From the NCBI RefSeq assembly GCF_009915765.1, contig NZ_JAABLQ010000001.1, positions 2,108,001 to 2,172,000 of the forward strand: a stretch of DNA of 64,000 nt, read 5' to 3'. Within the stretch, counting starts at the first letter, position 1; each line of letters starts with the position of its first letter. The notes below the pieces were generated by a model, which saw nothing but the letters and a program-made list of their open reading frames with translations, made no database searches and was not told the DNA's origin. Made by a program: the position numbers and the translations under genes. Positions 43,730-51,681 of this stretch are shown here, in pieces. Origin of the DNA: Pannonibacter sp. XCT-53. GTDB lineage: Bacteria > Pseudomonadota > Alphaproteobacteria > Rhizobiales > Stappiaceae.

Positions 43730-45049
43730 TTGCGTCTTCTCCTTACCGCCGGTCTGCTCATGACCACCTGCCTTAGCGCCGCTGCGCAGCAGGAATTCAC
43801 CGCCACGCTCGCCGGCCATGCCGTCCTGCCGGCCAGGACCTTCGTCGCCGCCCCGGCCGATGCCCCGGCCGTGCTGCAGACCTCCGGCAAGTTCACCGGC
43901 AAGACCCCGGTGCGGATCACCACGGAAGCCGGCACGGGCGAGACCCTGCCGATCAAGGGCCAGCCGGTGCAGGGCTTTTCCGGCATCAAGTCGCTCGGCA
44001 ACGGCACCTTCCTCGTCGGCTCCGACAACGGCTTCGGCTCGAAGCTGAACTCGCCGGACGCGATGCTGATGTTCCACGAGGTCAAGCCGGACTTCGCCAC
44101 GGGCTCCGTCCAGGTCGTCAAGACCACCTTCCTGTCCGACCCGTCCAGGATCGTCCCCTTCGTCATCTCCGGCGAGGCGACCGACACCCGCTACCTGACC
44201 GGCGCCGACTTCGACCTCGAGGGTTTCCAGCCGGTGGGCGACAAGCTCTACATCGGTGAGGAATTCGGCCCCTACGTCATCTCCGTCGATCGCGCCACCG
44301 GCAAGGTCCTGTCGTTCAACGAGACCGAAGCCAACGGCGGCAAGGTCCGCTCCCCGGATCATTTCGCCGTCAACGTGCCGAACCCGGACGGCAAGATGCC
44401 GGAACTCAACCTGAAGCGCTCCAAGGGCTACGAAGGCTTTGCCGCAGCTCCGGACGGCTCCAGGCTCTACGCCCTGGCCGAAGGCCCGATGTGGAACGTC
44501 GAGAAGGCCGCCTACGAGACCGTTGACGGCAACGAAGCCGCCTCGATCCTCGAGTTCGACACCGCCTCCAACACCTGGACCGGCCGCAGCTGGCTCTACC
44601 GCTTCGAGGCCAACGGCCACGCCATCGGCGACTTCAACATGATCGACGCCACCCGCGGCCTGATCATCGAGCGCGACAACGGCGAAGGCGATGCGGAACT
44701 GGCCTGCAAGGACGGCGCCACCACCGGCTGCTTCAAGTCCCCCGCCAAGTTCAAGCGCGTCTACCTTGTCGACCTCGCCGTCGAGCCGGGCAAGCCGGTG
44801 CGCAAGATCGCCTACATCGACCTGATGAACATCAAGGACCCGAACGGCGTTGCCCGCCTCGGCAAGCGCGCCGACGGCCGCTTCACCTTCCCGTTCTTCA
44901 CCATCGAGAACGTCGACAAGGTGGATGACACCACGCTGATCGTCGCCAACGACAACAACTTCCCCTTCTCGAAGGGCCGTGCCGTTGACGCCATCGACAA
45001 CAACGAGTTCATCCTCCTGAACGTCGGCGACTTCCTCAAGGCCCGGTAA
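43730..45049 (+). CDS. phytase-like (esterase-like activity) secreted protein
   Basis: A 439-residue exported protein. Signal peptide RLLLTAGLLMTTCLSAAAQ (residues 2-20), then a phytase-like propeller domain (PF13449): QGFSGIKSLGNGTFLVGSDN, LEGFQPVGDKLYIGEEFGPY, YEGFAAAPDGSRLYALAEGP, and TLIVANDNNFPFSKG. The family is annotated as esterase-like activity of phytase family; substrate unknown. The start is TTG at 43730 with GGGAGG six bases upstream. Codon usage is unusually uniform (AAC, GGC, TTC), suggesting high expression. The last 400 bases are followed by the repeat array. Confidence 0.88.
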   Translation: MRLLLTAGLLMTTCLSAAAQQEFTATLAGHAVLPARTFVAAPADAPAVLQTSGKFTGKTPVRITTEAGTGETLPIKGQPVQGFSGIKSLGNGTFLVGSDNGFGSKLNSPDAMLMFHEVKPDFATGSVQVVKTTFLSDPSRIVPFVISGEATDTRYLTGADFDLEGFQPVGDKLYIGEEFGPYVISVDRATGKVLSFNETEANGGKVRSPDHFAVNVPNPDGKMPELNLKRSKGYEGFAAAPDGSRLYALAEGPMWNVEKAAYETVDGNEAASILEFDTASNTWTGRSWLYRFEANGHAIGDFNMIDATRGLIIERDNGEGDAELACKDGATTGCFKSPAKFKRVYLVDLAVEPGKPVRKIAYIDLMNIKDPNGVARLGKRADGRFTFPFFTIENVDKVDDTTLIVANDNNFPFSKGRAVDAIDNNEFILLNVGDFLKAR

Positions 45050-45100
45050 GCCTCACCCGGCGGGCGGCGCCCCTCGGCCGCCGCCCGCCTCACCCCACTC

Positions 45101-45206
45101 GTCATTCCGGACAAGGTGAGCGCCAGCAATCCGCAGATCCGGAACCCAGCGCATCTGTGCGAGCGCACGCGAGCGCCAAACCCCTTCACCACGGAATTGC
45201 CCCGCC
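45101..45206. repeat. dispersed palindromic element, half copy B1
   Basis: Begins GTCATTCCGGACAAGGTGAG and carries the type II interior (GCATCTGTGCGAGCGCA) but lacks the right arm. It directly abuts copy B2. Confidence 0.75.
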
Positions 45207-45394
45207 GTCATTCCGGACAAGGCGAGCGCCAGCGAACCGCAGATCCGGAATCCAGACATCAGCCGCGCGACAGCGCGACACATCCCATCCGGCACAAGCC
45301 GCACACTCTGTCGATTGGGCGCTCGCTAGCGCTCGCACAGATCTGCTGGATTCCGGATCATCGGGTCGCTCCCGCTCCCCTCGTCCGGAATGAC
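45207..45394. repeat. dispersed palindromic element, copy B2 (type I)
   Basis: A 188-bp imperfect palindrome from GTCATTCCGG to CCGGAATGAC. The interior has CAGCCGCGCGACAGCGCGAC and the inner palindrome GCGCTCGCTAGCGCTCGC. It is almost identical to copy G at 47211-47398. Confidence 0.85.
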
Positions 45395-45494
45395 GGGAGA
45401 TTTTTTTGGCGCTCAACGACCCCAATCCCGGCATGAGAGGCGTCTCCAACTCCGCCCCCCCCCATACCATCCTCCGCCCCTCGCCCCCCCCACC

Positions 45495-45646
45495 GTCATT
45501 CCGGACAAGGTGAGCACCAGCGAACCGCAGATCCGGAATCCAGCGCATCTGTGCGAGCGCACGCGAGCGCTGAACCGCTACACCACGGAACTACACCAGC
45601 GGATCTTTCCCGTCGGGTCGCTCCCGCTCCCCTCGTCCGGAATGAC
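45495..45646. repeat. dispersed palindromic element, copy C (type II, short)
   Basis: A 152-bp copy with both outer arms (GTCATTCCGG... to ...CCGGAATGAC) but with part of the right interior missing. It lies 100 bases after copy B2, and 70 bases upstream of the GIY-YIG gene. Confidence 0.8.
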
Positions 45647-45716
45647 GGGAAGGGACGGGGTCCAAAAGCCCCGAAAGCGCGTGCATTCAGACAGAAACAC
45701 ATGCATAAATTGCATT

Positions 45717-46004
45717 ATGAGTGCATATGTCTACATTCTGGCATCGGGTCGAAACGGAACGCTCTACATCGGCGTGACGACGTCTTTGCCACAACGCATT
45801 CATCAGCATCGGCAGGGCTATACGCCCGGCTTTGCCTCTCGATACCGCGTAAACCTTCTCGTCTATGCAGAGGCGCACGAGCGGATCGACGAAGCCATTG
45901 CGCGCGAAAAGCGGCTGAAAACCTGGAAGCGCTCCTGGAAGATCGATCTCATCGAAGCCTCCAATCCCGAATGGCAAGATCTCTCGGCCGCCATGTTGCT
46001 CTAG
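45717..46004 (+). CDS. GIY-YIG nuclease family protein
   Basis: A 95-residue stand-alone GIY-YIG domain. Seen: YVYILASGRNGTLYIGVTTS (residues 4-23; Tyr17 and the catalytic-type Arg27 in LPQRIHQH), GFASRYRVNLLVYAEAHERI, and EAIAREKRLKTWKRSWKIDL with the metal-binding-type Glu64. It matches the small UPF0213/YhbQ-like branch. The third-position G/C bias is clearly weaker than in surrounding genes, and it lies inside an array of palindromic repeats, both signs of recent arrival or mobility. Function unknown; such genes are often hitchhikers with repeats. Confidence 0.9.
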   Translation: MSAYVYILASGRNGTLYIGVTTSLPQRIHQHRQGYTPGFASRYRVNLLVYAEAHERIDEAIAREKRLKTWKRSWKIDLIEASNPEWQDLSAAMLL

Positions 46005-46021
46005 TCAGACAACCACCTCCC

Positions 46022-46210
46022 GTCATTCCGGACAAGGTGAGCGCAGCGAACCGCAGATCCGGAATCCAGCGCATCTGTGCGAGCGACAGCGAGTGCCAAA
46101 CCACTTCACCACGGAACGGCACCACCGGATCTGTCCCGTCGCGCTCCGCGCGGCTTACTCGCTGGATTCCGGATCATCGGGTCGCTCCCGCTCCCCTCGT
46201 CCGGAATGAC
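46022..46210. repeat. dispersed palindromic element, copy D (type II)
   Basis: A 189-bp copy beginning 18 bases after the GIY-YIG stop. Outer arms GTCATTCCGG / CCGGAATGAC; the interior has GCATCTGTGCGAGCGACAGC and CGCGCTCCGCGCGGCTTAC. Confidence 0.85.
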
Positions 46211-46302
46211 GAGAGATCTTTTTTTGGCGCTCAACGCCCCACTTCCCTGCAACGGAACCGTTTCCGACTGCCCCCCGCCATCCTCCGCCCTTCCCCCTCC
46301 CC

Positions 46303-46491
46303 GTCATTCCGGACAAGGTGAGCGCAGCGAACCGCAGATCCGGAATCCAGCGCATCTGTGCGAGCGACAGCGAGTGCCAAACCACTTCACCAGGTGACTC
46401 CAATACTGGATCTGTCCCGTCGCGCTCCGCGCGGCTTACTCGCTGGATTCCGGATCATCGGGTCGCTCCCGCTCCCCTCGTCCGGAATGAC
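46303..46491. repeat. dispersed palindromic element, copy E (type II)
   Basis: A 189-bp near-identical copy of D, starting 281 bases after D; the 92-base spacer between them is itself conserved with the next spacer. Confidence 0.87.
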
Positions 46492-46585
46492 GGGAGATTT
46501 TTTGGCGCGGGAGGACACACATCCCGGCAACGGAACCGTTTCCAACGGCCCCCCGCACCATCCTCCGCCCATCGCCCCCCTCCCC

Positions 46586-46705
46586 GTCATTCCGAACAAG
46601 GTGAGCACCAGCGAACCGCAGATCCGGAATCCAGCGCATCTGTGCGAGCGACAGCGAGCGCTGACCCCCTTCACCACGGGACCTCAACCACCGGATCTGC
46701 CCCAT
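46586..46705. repeat. dispersed palindromic element, truncated copy F
   Basis: Left arm and left interior of a type II copy (one base change in the arm, TTCCGAACAAGG), starting 283 bases after E. It ends just before the DUF1284 stop codon region; no right arm is present. The boundary is approximate. Confidence 0.75.
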
Positions 46706-46731
46706 GGTCCGGCTCCCCGTGTCCGGCTGTC

Positions 46732-47157
46732 TCAGCCGCCCTGGACCCGCGTCCCGGCAAATCCGCTGCCGGCCACCTGATCACACAGGCCGGACCACTG
46801 GCACCCGCCGCAGGCCTTGCGGATGGAACCTGCCGCAAATCCCGCCTGCAGCCGGGCAATCAGCGCCCCGTCCAGCACCAGCTCGCCACCGGTCTCCAGC
46901 GCCAGCCCCGTCAACGCCGCCACATCCGCCAGCGCCTGCGCATCCCGCAGCCTCACGCTGTCGTTGTGGCAATGCGGATCATCGGTGCCGAGCAGCGGCG
47001 CGCAAATGTCATCCGGCCCTTCGACCATGACAACGGGCTCGCCGGCGCGAATGCGGTCGATGATGCGGCCATAATTGACGACAAACCGCGGGCTGTAGCC
47101 CTCGCCGACAAAGGTCAGCATGCACAGGAAATGATGCGGTCGCAGGCGGATGGTCAT
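46732..47157 (-). CDS. DUF1284 family protein
   Basis: A 141-residue protein starting TIRLRPHHFLCMLTFVGEGY, the DUF1284 signature, followed by VNYGRIIDRIRAG, CAPLLGTDDPHCHNDSV and a C-terminal cysteine group ACGGCQWSGLCD. Five or more conserved Cys/His residues suggest metal or Fe-S binding. The length is normal. It lies between repeat copies F and G, both of which abut it. No promoter stands out. Function unknown. Confidence 0.88.
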   Translation of the reverse strand: MTIRLRPHHFLCMLTFVGEGYSPRFVVNYGRIIDRIRAGEPVVMVEGPDDICAPLLGTDDPHCHNDSVRLRDAQALADVAALTGLALETGGELVLDGALIARLQAGFAAGSIRKACGGCQWSGLCDQVAGSGFAGTRVQGG

Positions 47158-47210
47158 CCCCTTGCGTACCCTGTTTTCGCCAGCCTGTCAGCGGTCGGGC
47201 AACTGCCACC

Positions 47211-47398
47211 GTCATTCCGGACAAGGTGAGCGCAAGCGAACCGCAGATCCGGAATCCAGACATCAGCCGCGCGACAGCGCGACACATCCAATCCGGTACA
47301 AGCCGCACACTCTGTCGATTGGGCGCTCGCTTGCGCTCGCACAGATCTGCTGGATTCCGGATCATCGGGTCGCTCCCGCTCCCCTCGTCCGGAATGAC
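47211..47398. repeat. dispersed palindromic element, copy G (type I)
   Basis: A 188-bp type I copy almost identical to B2 (45207-45394), with the inner palindrome GCGCTCGCTTGCGCTCGC. Its right arm abuts the sodB terminator. Confidence 0.87.
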
Positions 47399-47400
47399 AA

Positions 47401-47426
47401 AAGGCCCGGCGTTGCCGCCGGGCCTT
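47401..47426 (-). terminator. sodB terminator
   Basis: AAGGCCCGGC, six-base loop, GCCGGGCCTT; on the minus strand the stem is followed by TTTT. It lies 25 bases past the sodB stop. Confidence 0.75.
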
Positions 47427-47450
47427 CCAAAATCAAACGTCCAGAACCGC

Positions 47451-48053
47451 TTACTTGGCTACGGCTTCGTACATTTCCAGCACGTAGTCCCAGTTGACCA
47501 GGCTGTCGACGAAGGCTTCCAGGTACTTCGGGCGGGCGTTGCGGTAGTCGATGTAGTAGGAGTGCTCCCACACGTCGACGCCGAGGATCGGGGCGGCGCC
47601 ATGGACCAGCGGGCTTTCGCCGTTCGGGGTCTTCAGGATGACCAGCTTGCCGTCCTTGACCGCAACCCAGGCCCAGCCGGAGCCGAACTGGGTGGTGCCG
47701 GCGGCGATGAAGTCGGCGCGGAACTTGTCATAGCCGCCGAGGTCGCTGTCGATGGCCTTGGCCAGCGCGCCCGGGATCGACTTGCCGCCGCCATTCGGCT
47801 TCATCCACTTCCAGAAGTGGATGTGGTTGTAGTGCTGGCCGGCGTTGTTGAAGAGGCCGGCGTTCTTGCCGAAGCTCTCCTTGACGATCTCTTCCAGCGT
47901 CTTGCCTTCCAGGCCGCTGTCCTTCAGCAGGTTGTTGCCGTTGGTGACATAGGCGAGGTGATGCTTGTCGTGATGATACTCAAGCGTCTCCTTGGACATG
48001 TAGGGGCCAAGGGCGTCATAGGCGTAGGGCAGCTCGGGAAGTTCAAACGACAT
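47451..48053 (-). CDS. sodB: Fe-type superoxide dismutase
   Basis: A 200-residue Fe/Mn-SOD. Metal ligands seen: His27 (EYHHDKHH), His77 (HYNHIHFW), Asp160 and His164 (GVDVWEHSYYIDY). Gln73 in NNAGQHYNH is the position that favours the iron form, though cambialistic use is possible. No signal peptide, so cytoplasmic; it removes superoxide. The rate-tuning residue Tyr36 is present in AYVTNGN. Length normal. It is transcribed alone, with a hairpin terminator downstream and a 350-base divergent region upstream. Confidence 0.97.
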   Translation of the reverse strand: MSFELPELPYAYDALGPYMSKETLEYHHDKHHLAYVTNGNNLLKDSGLEGKTLEEIVKESFGKNAGLFNNAGQHYNHIHFWKWMKPNGGGKSIPGALAKAIDSDLGGYDKFRADFIAAGTTQFGSGWAWVAVKDGKLVILKTPNGESPLVHGAAPILGVDVWEHSYYIDYRNARPKYLEAFVDSLVNWDYVLEMYEAVAK

Positions 48054-48406
48054 GACAGTTCTCCTTCAGGAATGATCAGCAGGAGACGACAGGCCGATCG
48101 GGTCTGCGCCTCCTGTGGGGAGAGCACAGCGGGGATCCGTAGATCTACGCCCCGCGTTGCTGCGCAAGATAGGCGCGTTGCCGCCGCCCGGCAATGGCGG
48201 GTGCGCAATTAAAAAATATTTTTCTTCGTTTATTCCATCCCGGCCAAGGCAAACCAGGCATGGGGACAGGAGCGGTGTCACACCTCCGGTCGGCGTGCGT
48301 CCGTGTCCGGGACTGTCCACATGAAAGGTGACGGTCGGGGTCGCGGGCAGGGCTGCGGCCGACCGGCCGCCCTTCCCTTCGCCGCAAAGACGGGCACCCT
48401 CGCGCC
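48054..48406. other. divergent intergenic region between sodB and thermonuclease genes
   Basis: A 353-base gap. It holds an A/T tract with AAAAATATTTTT symmetry near 48210-48225, isolated in otherwise GC-rich DNA and probably part of the sodB promoter. No ORF or repeat of the array family is present. Confidence 0.5.
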
Positions 48407-49105
48407 ATGATGATGAATTTGAAGGTGATTCGCGCCGCAGCGCTGGTCGGGGCCGGGCTCCTGCTGGTGGTGCCCGGCCACGCGTCCGGGGCCGGACACA
48501 CGGTCGCCCCGGCCCGGGTCATCGACGGCGACACGCTGGACGTCGGCGGCGAGCGGCTGCGACTGGAGGGCATCGACGCCCCGGAGCTGGCACAGACCTG
48601 CCGCCGGCCGGATGGCCGCTCCTATGCCTGCGGCAAGGTGGCGGCCGAGGCCCTGGCCCGCCTCGTCGCCGCCGGGCCGCTGCGCTGCAGCGGCGACACG
48701 CAGGACGGCTATGGCCGCCGGCTTGCCACCTGCGAGGCCGCTGGCCGCAACATCAATGCCGCCATGGTGCTGAACGGCCATGCCTTTGCCTTCACCCGCT
48801 ATTCGGCAAGCTATGTGGCGGAGGAGGCGGCGGCCCGGGCTGCCCGGACCGGGCTCTTTGCCGGCACTGCCGAAGCGCCCTGGGACTACCGGGCCCGGAA
48901 ATGGGCCGCAGCCGGCGACGGCGCGGCGGCGGAAACAGGCCCGGGCGACTGCCGGATCAAGGGCAACATCAGCCCGTCCGGGCGCATCTATCACATGCCC
49001 TGGTCGCCCGCTTATGGCCGCACGCGCATTGACCTTCGCCGGGGCGAGCGTTGGTTCTGCTCCGAGGCGGAGGCCCTCTCGGCCGGCTGGCGCGCGCCGC
49101 GCTGA
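48407..49105 (+). CDS. exported thermonuclease (SNase-like) family protein
   Basis: A 232-residue protein. Signal peptide (residues 5-28, LKVIRAAALVGAGLLLVVPG), then a staphylococcal-nuclease-like domain: ARVIDGDTLDVGGERLRLEG with the metal-site Asp, IDAPELAQTC, and DGYGRRLATCEAAGRNINAA. A C-terminal tail CRIKGNISPSGRIYHMPWSP and GERWFCSEAEALSAGWR forms the calcium-binding excalibur-like or SNase-associated motif. It probably acts in the periplasm or outside. Three tandem ATGs leave the exact start open by one or two codons. Confidence 0.85.
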   Translation: MMMNLKVIRAAALVGAGLLLVVPGHASGAGHTVAPARVIDGDTLDVGGERLRLEGIDAPELAQTCRRPDGRSYACGKVAAEALARLVAAGPLRCSGDTQDGYGRRLATCEAAGRNINAAMVLNGHAFAFTRYSASYVAEEAAARAARTGLFAGTAEAPWDYRARKWAAAGDGAAAETGPGDCRIKGNISPSGRIYHMPWSPAYGRTRIDLRRGERWFCSEAEALSAGWRAPR

Positions 49106-49280
49106 GCCAGGCGGCCACCGGACAACGGACAAGGAGCCGCCCAAAAACGGGGCCAGCGCGCACAGGCAGGCTTGGCAGCCCGCACAAAGGCGCTAGGCTG
49201 GACGCGGCTGCCCGGCCCGAAACGGCCGGTTCCGTCCGGTGTCGGGGCGCTCCTCTCCTGCCCTCGCGTTCAGGCGTCCC

Positions 49281-50645
49281 GTGTCAAACTCTCCCCCGTC
49301 CGGTCTCCCCCCGTCCGGTCCTGCCCTATCCGGTCCTGCCCTATCCGGTCCTGCCCCGCCCGATCCTGCCTTGGCCGGTCCTGCCTTGGCCGGACCTCCA
49401 CCGTCCGCCCCTCCGGCGGCTGCGGCGGGGCGCGCCGATCCGGACAACAGCGGAACACATGACGCCCAGGCCGGAAGCACCGCCACCGCCACCGCCGCCT
49501 TCACCGCCCTTGGCGGGCTGCTGGCGCTGGCGGCTGCCATGGGCATCGGCCGGTTCGTCTATACGCCGATCCTGCCCTTCATGACCGAAGGCGTGCCGCT
49601 GTCGCCGGCCCAGGGCGGCCTGATTGCCTCGGCGAATTTCCTCGGCTACCTGATCGGCGCGCTGCTGGCGACGCTGCCCGGACTGCCGGGGCAGCAGCGG
49701 ACCTGGCTGGTCGGGGCGCTCGGGGCCAGCGTGGCGACCAGCCTCGCCATGGGCGTGGCCGGAGACCTTGCCACCTTTGCCCTGCTGCGTTTCGCCAGCG
49801 GGCTGGCCAGCGCCTTTGCCTTCGTGTTTGCGGCCGCGCTGGTGCTGGACCGACTGGCGCGGGTCGGCCGGCCGGGGCTGTCTGCGGTGCATTTCGCCGG
49901 CGTCGGGCTCGGCATTGCGCTGTCGGCGGTGATGGTGGCCGGACTTGCGGCAGCCGGAAGCGGCTGGCGCGGCCTGTGGCTCGCCTCCGGCGGCCTTACC
50001 CTGTTGCTGACGGTCGCCGTCATCCGGCTCCTCGGCACCACGCCGCCGCCGGACGGACCTGCGCCCGCACCGGCTGCGGCACCCGCGCGCCTGTCGGGTC
50101 GCGTCATCCGGCTGGTGGTGGCCTACGGCCTCTATGGTCTCGGCTACGTGGTCACGGCGACCTTCGTGTCGGTGATTGCCCGCTCGGACCCGGCGCTGGC
50201 GCCGGTCGAGGCCCTGGTGTGGCTCGTCGTCGGCCTGTCGGCCGCGCCCTCGATCCTGATCTGGAACACGGTCGCGGGCCGGATCGGGGCGGCCCGCGCC
50301 TTCGCGCTTGCTGCCGCGCTCGAAGCCGTCGGCGTGGTCCTGTCGGTGACCAGCGGGTCGGCACTCGGCCTTCTTGCGGCAGCGGCCCTGCTCGGGGGGA
50401 CCTTCGTCGGCATCACCGCGCTCGGCTTCGTCGAGGCGCGACGCCTCGCCGGTGGCGATCCCCGCCGCCTGCTCGCGGCCATGACCGCCAGTTTCGGCCT
50501 TGGCCAGATGCTGGGGCCAAGCCTTGCCGGGTTCGGGGCCGCGGCGACCGGCAGCTTCCTGCTGCCCTCGCTGGCGGCCGCCGCCTGCCTCCTCCTCTCG
50601 GGCGCGCTGATGCTGTGGCCCGCGCGCCCGGAGGGGACCGCCTGA
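49281..50645 (+). CDS. YbfB/YjiJ family MFS transporter with repeat-coded N-terminus
   Basis: A transporter of 454 residues from the GTG at 49281 (468 from the GTG at 49239; neither has a good ribosome site). The 12-helix core starts near residue 72 with ALAAAMGIGRFVYTPILPFM, the hallmark of YbfB/YjiJ. Upstream of it lies a Pro/Gly/Ala/Ser-rich extension (GPALSGPALSGPAPPDPALA) coded by six 15-bp tandem repeats at 49315-49399, which relatives are not expected to have. Substrate unknown. It lies 170 bases after the thermonuclease gene and converges with the aminotransferase gene, three bases away. Confidence 0.82.
   Translation: MSNSPPSGLPPSGPALSGPALSGPAPPDPALAGPALAGPPPSAPPAAAAGRADPDNSGTHDAQAGSTATATAAFTALGGLLALAAAMGIGRFVYTPILPFMTEGVPLSPAQGGLIASANFLGYLIGALLATLPGLPGQQRTWLVGALGASVATSLAMGVAGDLATFALLRFASGLASAFAFVFAAALVLDRLARVGRPGLSAVHFAGVGLGIALSAVMVAGLAAAGSGWRGLWLASGGLTLLLTVAVIRLLGTTPPPDGPAPAPAAAPARLSGRVIRLVVAYGLYGLGYVVTATFVSVIARSDPALAPVEALVWLVVGLSAAPSILIWNTVAGRIGAARAFALAAALEAVGVVLSVTSGSALGLLAAAALLGGTFVGITALGFVEARRLAGGDPRRLLAAMTASFGLGQMLGPSLAGFGAAATGSFLLPSLAAAACLLLSGALMLWPARPEGTA
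49315..49399. repeat. 15-bp minisatellite in the MFS N-terminus
   Basis: Five to six copies of CCGGTCCTGCCCTAT (two exact, then variants ending CCCGC and TTGG). Because 15 is a multiple of three, copy-number change preserves the frame and only alters a Gly-Pro-Ala-Leu-Ser repeat. Confidence 0.85.
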
Positions 50646-50648
50646 GGG

Positions 50649-51506
50649 TCAGGCGTGGGCGAAGGCCCAGTAGAGGTCGCGCGCCCGGGCCGCCACCGGA
50701 CCCGGGTCGATCTGGCGCGTCTCGATCCGGTTCACCGGCACCACCTTGGAGTAGTTGCCGGTGGAGAAGATCTCGTCAGCGGTCAGGAACTCGCCATAGC
50801 CGATGGTCCGCTCGATCACCTGGTGCCCGGCATCACGCAGCAGCTTGATGACGCGCTGGCGGGTGATGCCGTTCAGGAACGTGCCGTTCGGCACCGGAGT
50901 GTGGACGACACCGTCCTTGACCATGAACACATTGGCGCTGGTCAGCTCGGCGACATTGCCCAGCATGTCCAGAACCACGGCATTGTCGAAGCCGCGCGAC
51001 TTGGCCTCCACCAGCGCGCGGGCATTGTTGGGGTAAAGGCAGCCGGCCTTGGCGTTGACCGGCATCGTCTCCATCGTCGGCCGGCGGAACGGCGACAGGG
51101 TGATGGAGAAGGCGCTGCCGGCCGGGGCCATCGGCGCCTCGAACAGGCAGAGGCAGAAGCGGGTGGAGGCCGGGTCGGCAGCAATCACGCCCGGGCCGTC
51201 GCTCTCGGCCCAGTACATCGGCTTGATGTAGACGGCACTGCCCGGCTTGAACCTGGCCGCGCCGTCCTTCGACAGCTCGACCATCTCGCCCACCTGCAGG
51301 GTCGGTTTCAGGCCCAGCGCCAGGGCCGAGTCGTTGACGCGCTGGCAATGCAGCTCGAGATCGGGGAACACGCCTTCAAAGAAACGCGCGCCGTCGAACA
51401 CGCTCGATCCCAGCCAGCTCGCATGGCTGCGCGGGCCCATCAGCGGCGGATTTCCCTCGATCCAGCTGCCGTCGATATAGTTCCAGGTTTCGCTCCAGCC
51501 ACTCAT
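50649..51506 (-). CDS. class IV aminotransferase (branched-chain type)
   Basis: A 285-residue PLP enzyme. Seen: SSVFDGARFFEGVFPDLELH, the PLP lysine Lys153 in VNAKAGCLYPNNARALVEAK, LDMLGNVAELTSANVFMVKD with the conserved Glu, and PNGTFLNGITRQRVIKLLRD. This is the ilvE/BCAT-like fold; D-amino-acid transaminase or aminodeoxychorismate lyase activity is less likely given the FEGVF and NGITR motifs. The ATG at 51506 has GGGAG upstream; the frame continues to 51707 without support. Not in an ilv operon, so its physiological substrate is uncertain. Confidence 0.9.
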   Translation of the reverse strand: MSGWSETWNYIDGSWIEGNPPLMGPRSHASWLGSSVFDGARFFEGVFPDLELHCQRVNDSALALGLKPTLQVGEMVELSKDGAARFKPGSAVYIKPMYWAESDGPGVIAADPASTRFCLCLFEAPMAPAGSAFSITLSPFRRPTMETMPVNAKAGCLYPNNARALVEAKSRGFDNAVVLDMLGNVAELTSANVFMVKDGVVHTPVPNGTFLNGITRQRVIKLLRDAGHQVIERTIGYGEFLTADEIFSTGNYSKVVPVNRIETRQIDPGPVAARARDLYWAFAHA

Positions 51507-51681
51507 GGCGTGTCTCCCGTTGGATGTTTTGGCGCAGACCAAACCGCCTTCGCGCCGGCAGGTCAACCATTTGCCGGCTGCGACCGAAAAAACGCGACAT
51601 TCGTGCGGATGGAGACGTTTGTTCTTTTTACGTTCCGGCCCCTCTGCTACCTTTGCGGTGAATTTTCGCAAGGGATCCGTC

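Noticed and set aside
45551-46321. 256-codon frame running through the repeat array and GIY-YIG gene
   Set aside because: It crosses repeat copies in a different frame from the GIY-YIG domain, and its text is a translation of the palindromes.
45207-46705. Insertion sequence with a GIY-YIG transposase
   Set aside because: No transposase, no terminal inverted repeats bounding one unit with the gene, and no target duplication; the nuclease may be a passenger.
45101-47398. CRISPR array
   Set aside because: Repeat units are about 190 bp palindromes with similar, not unique, spacers; no cas genes are present.
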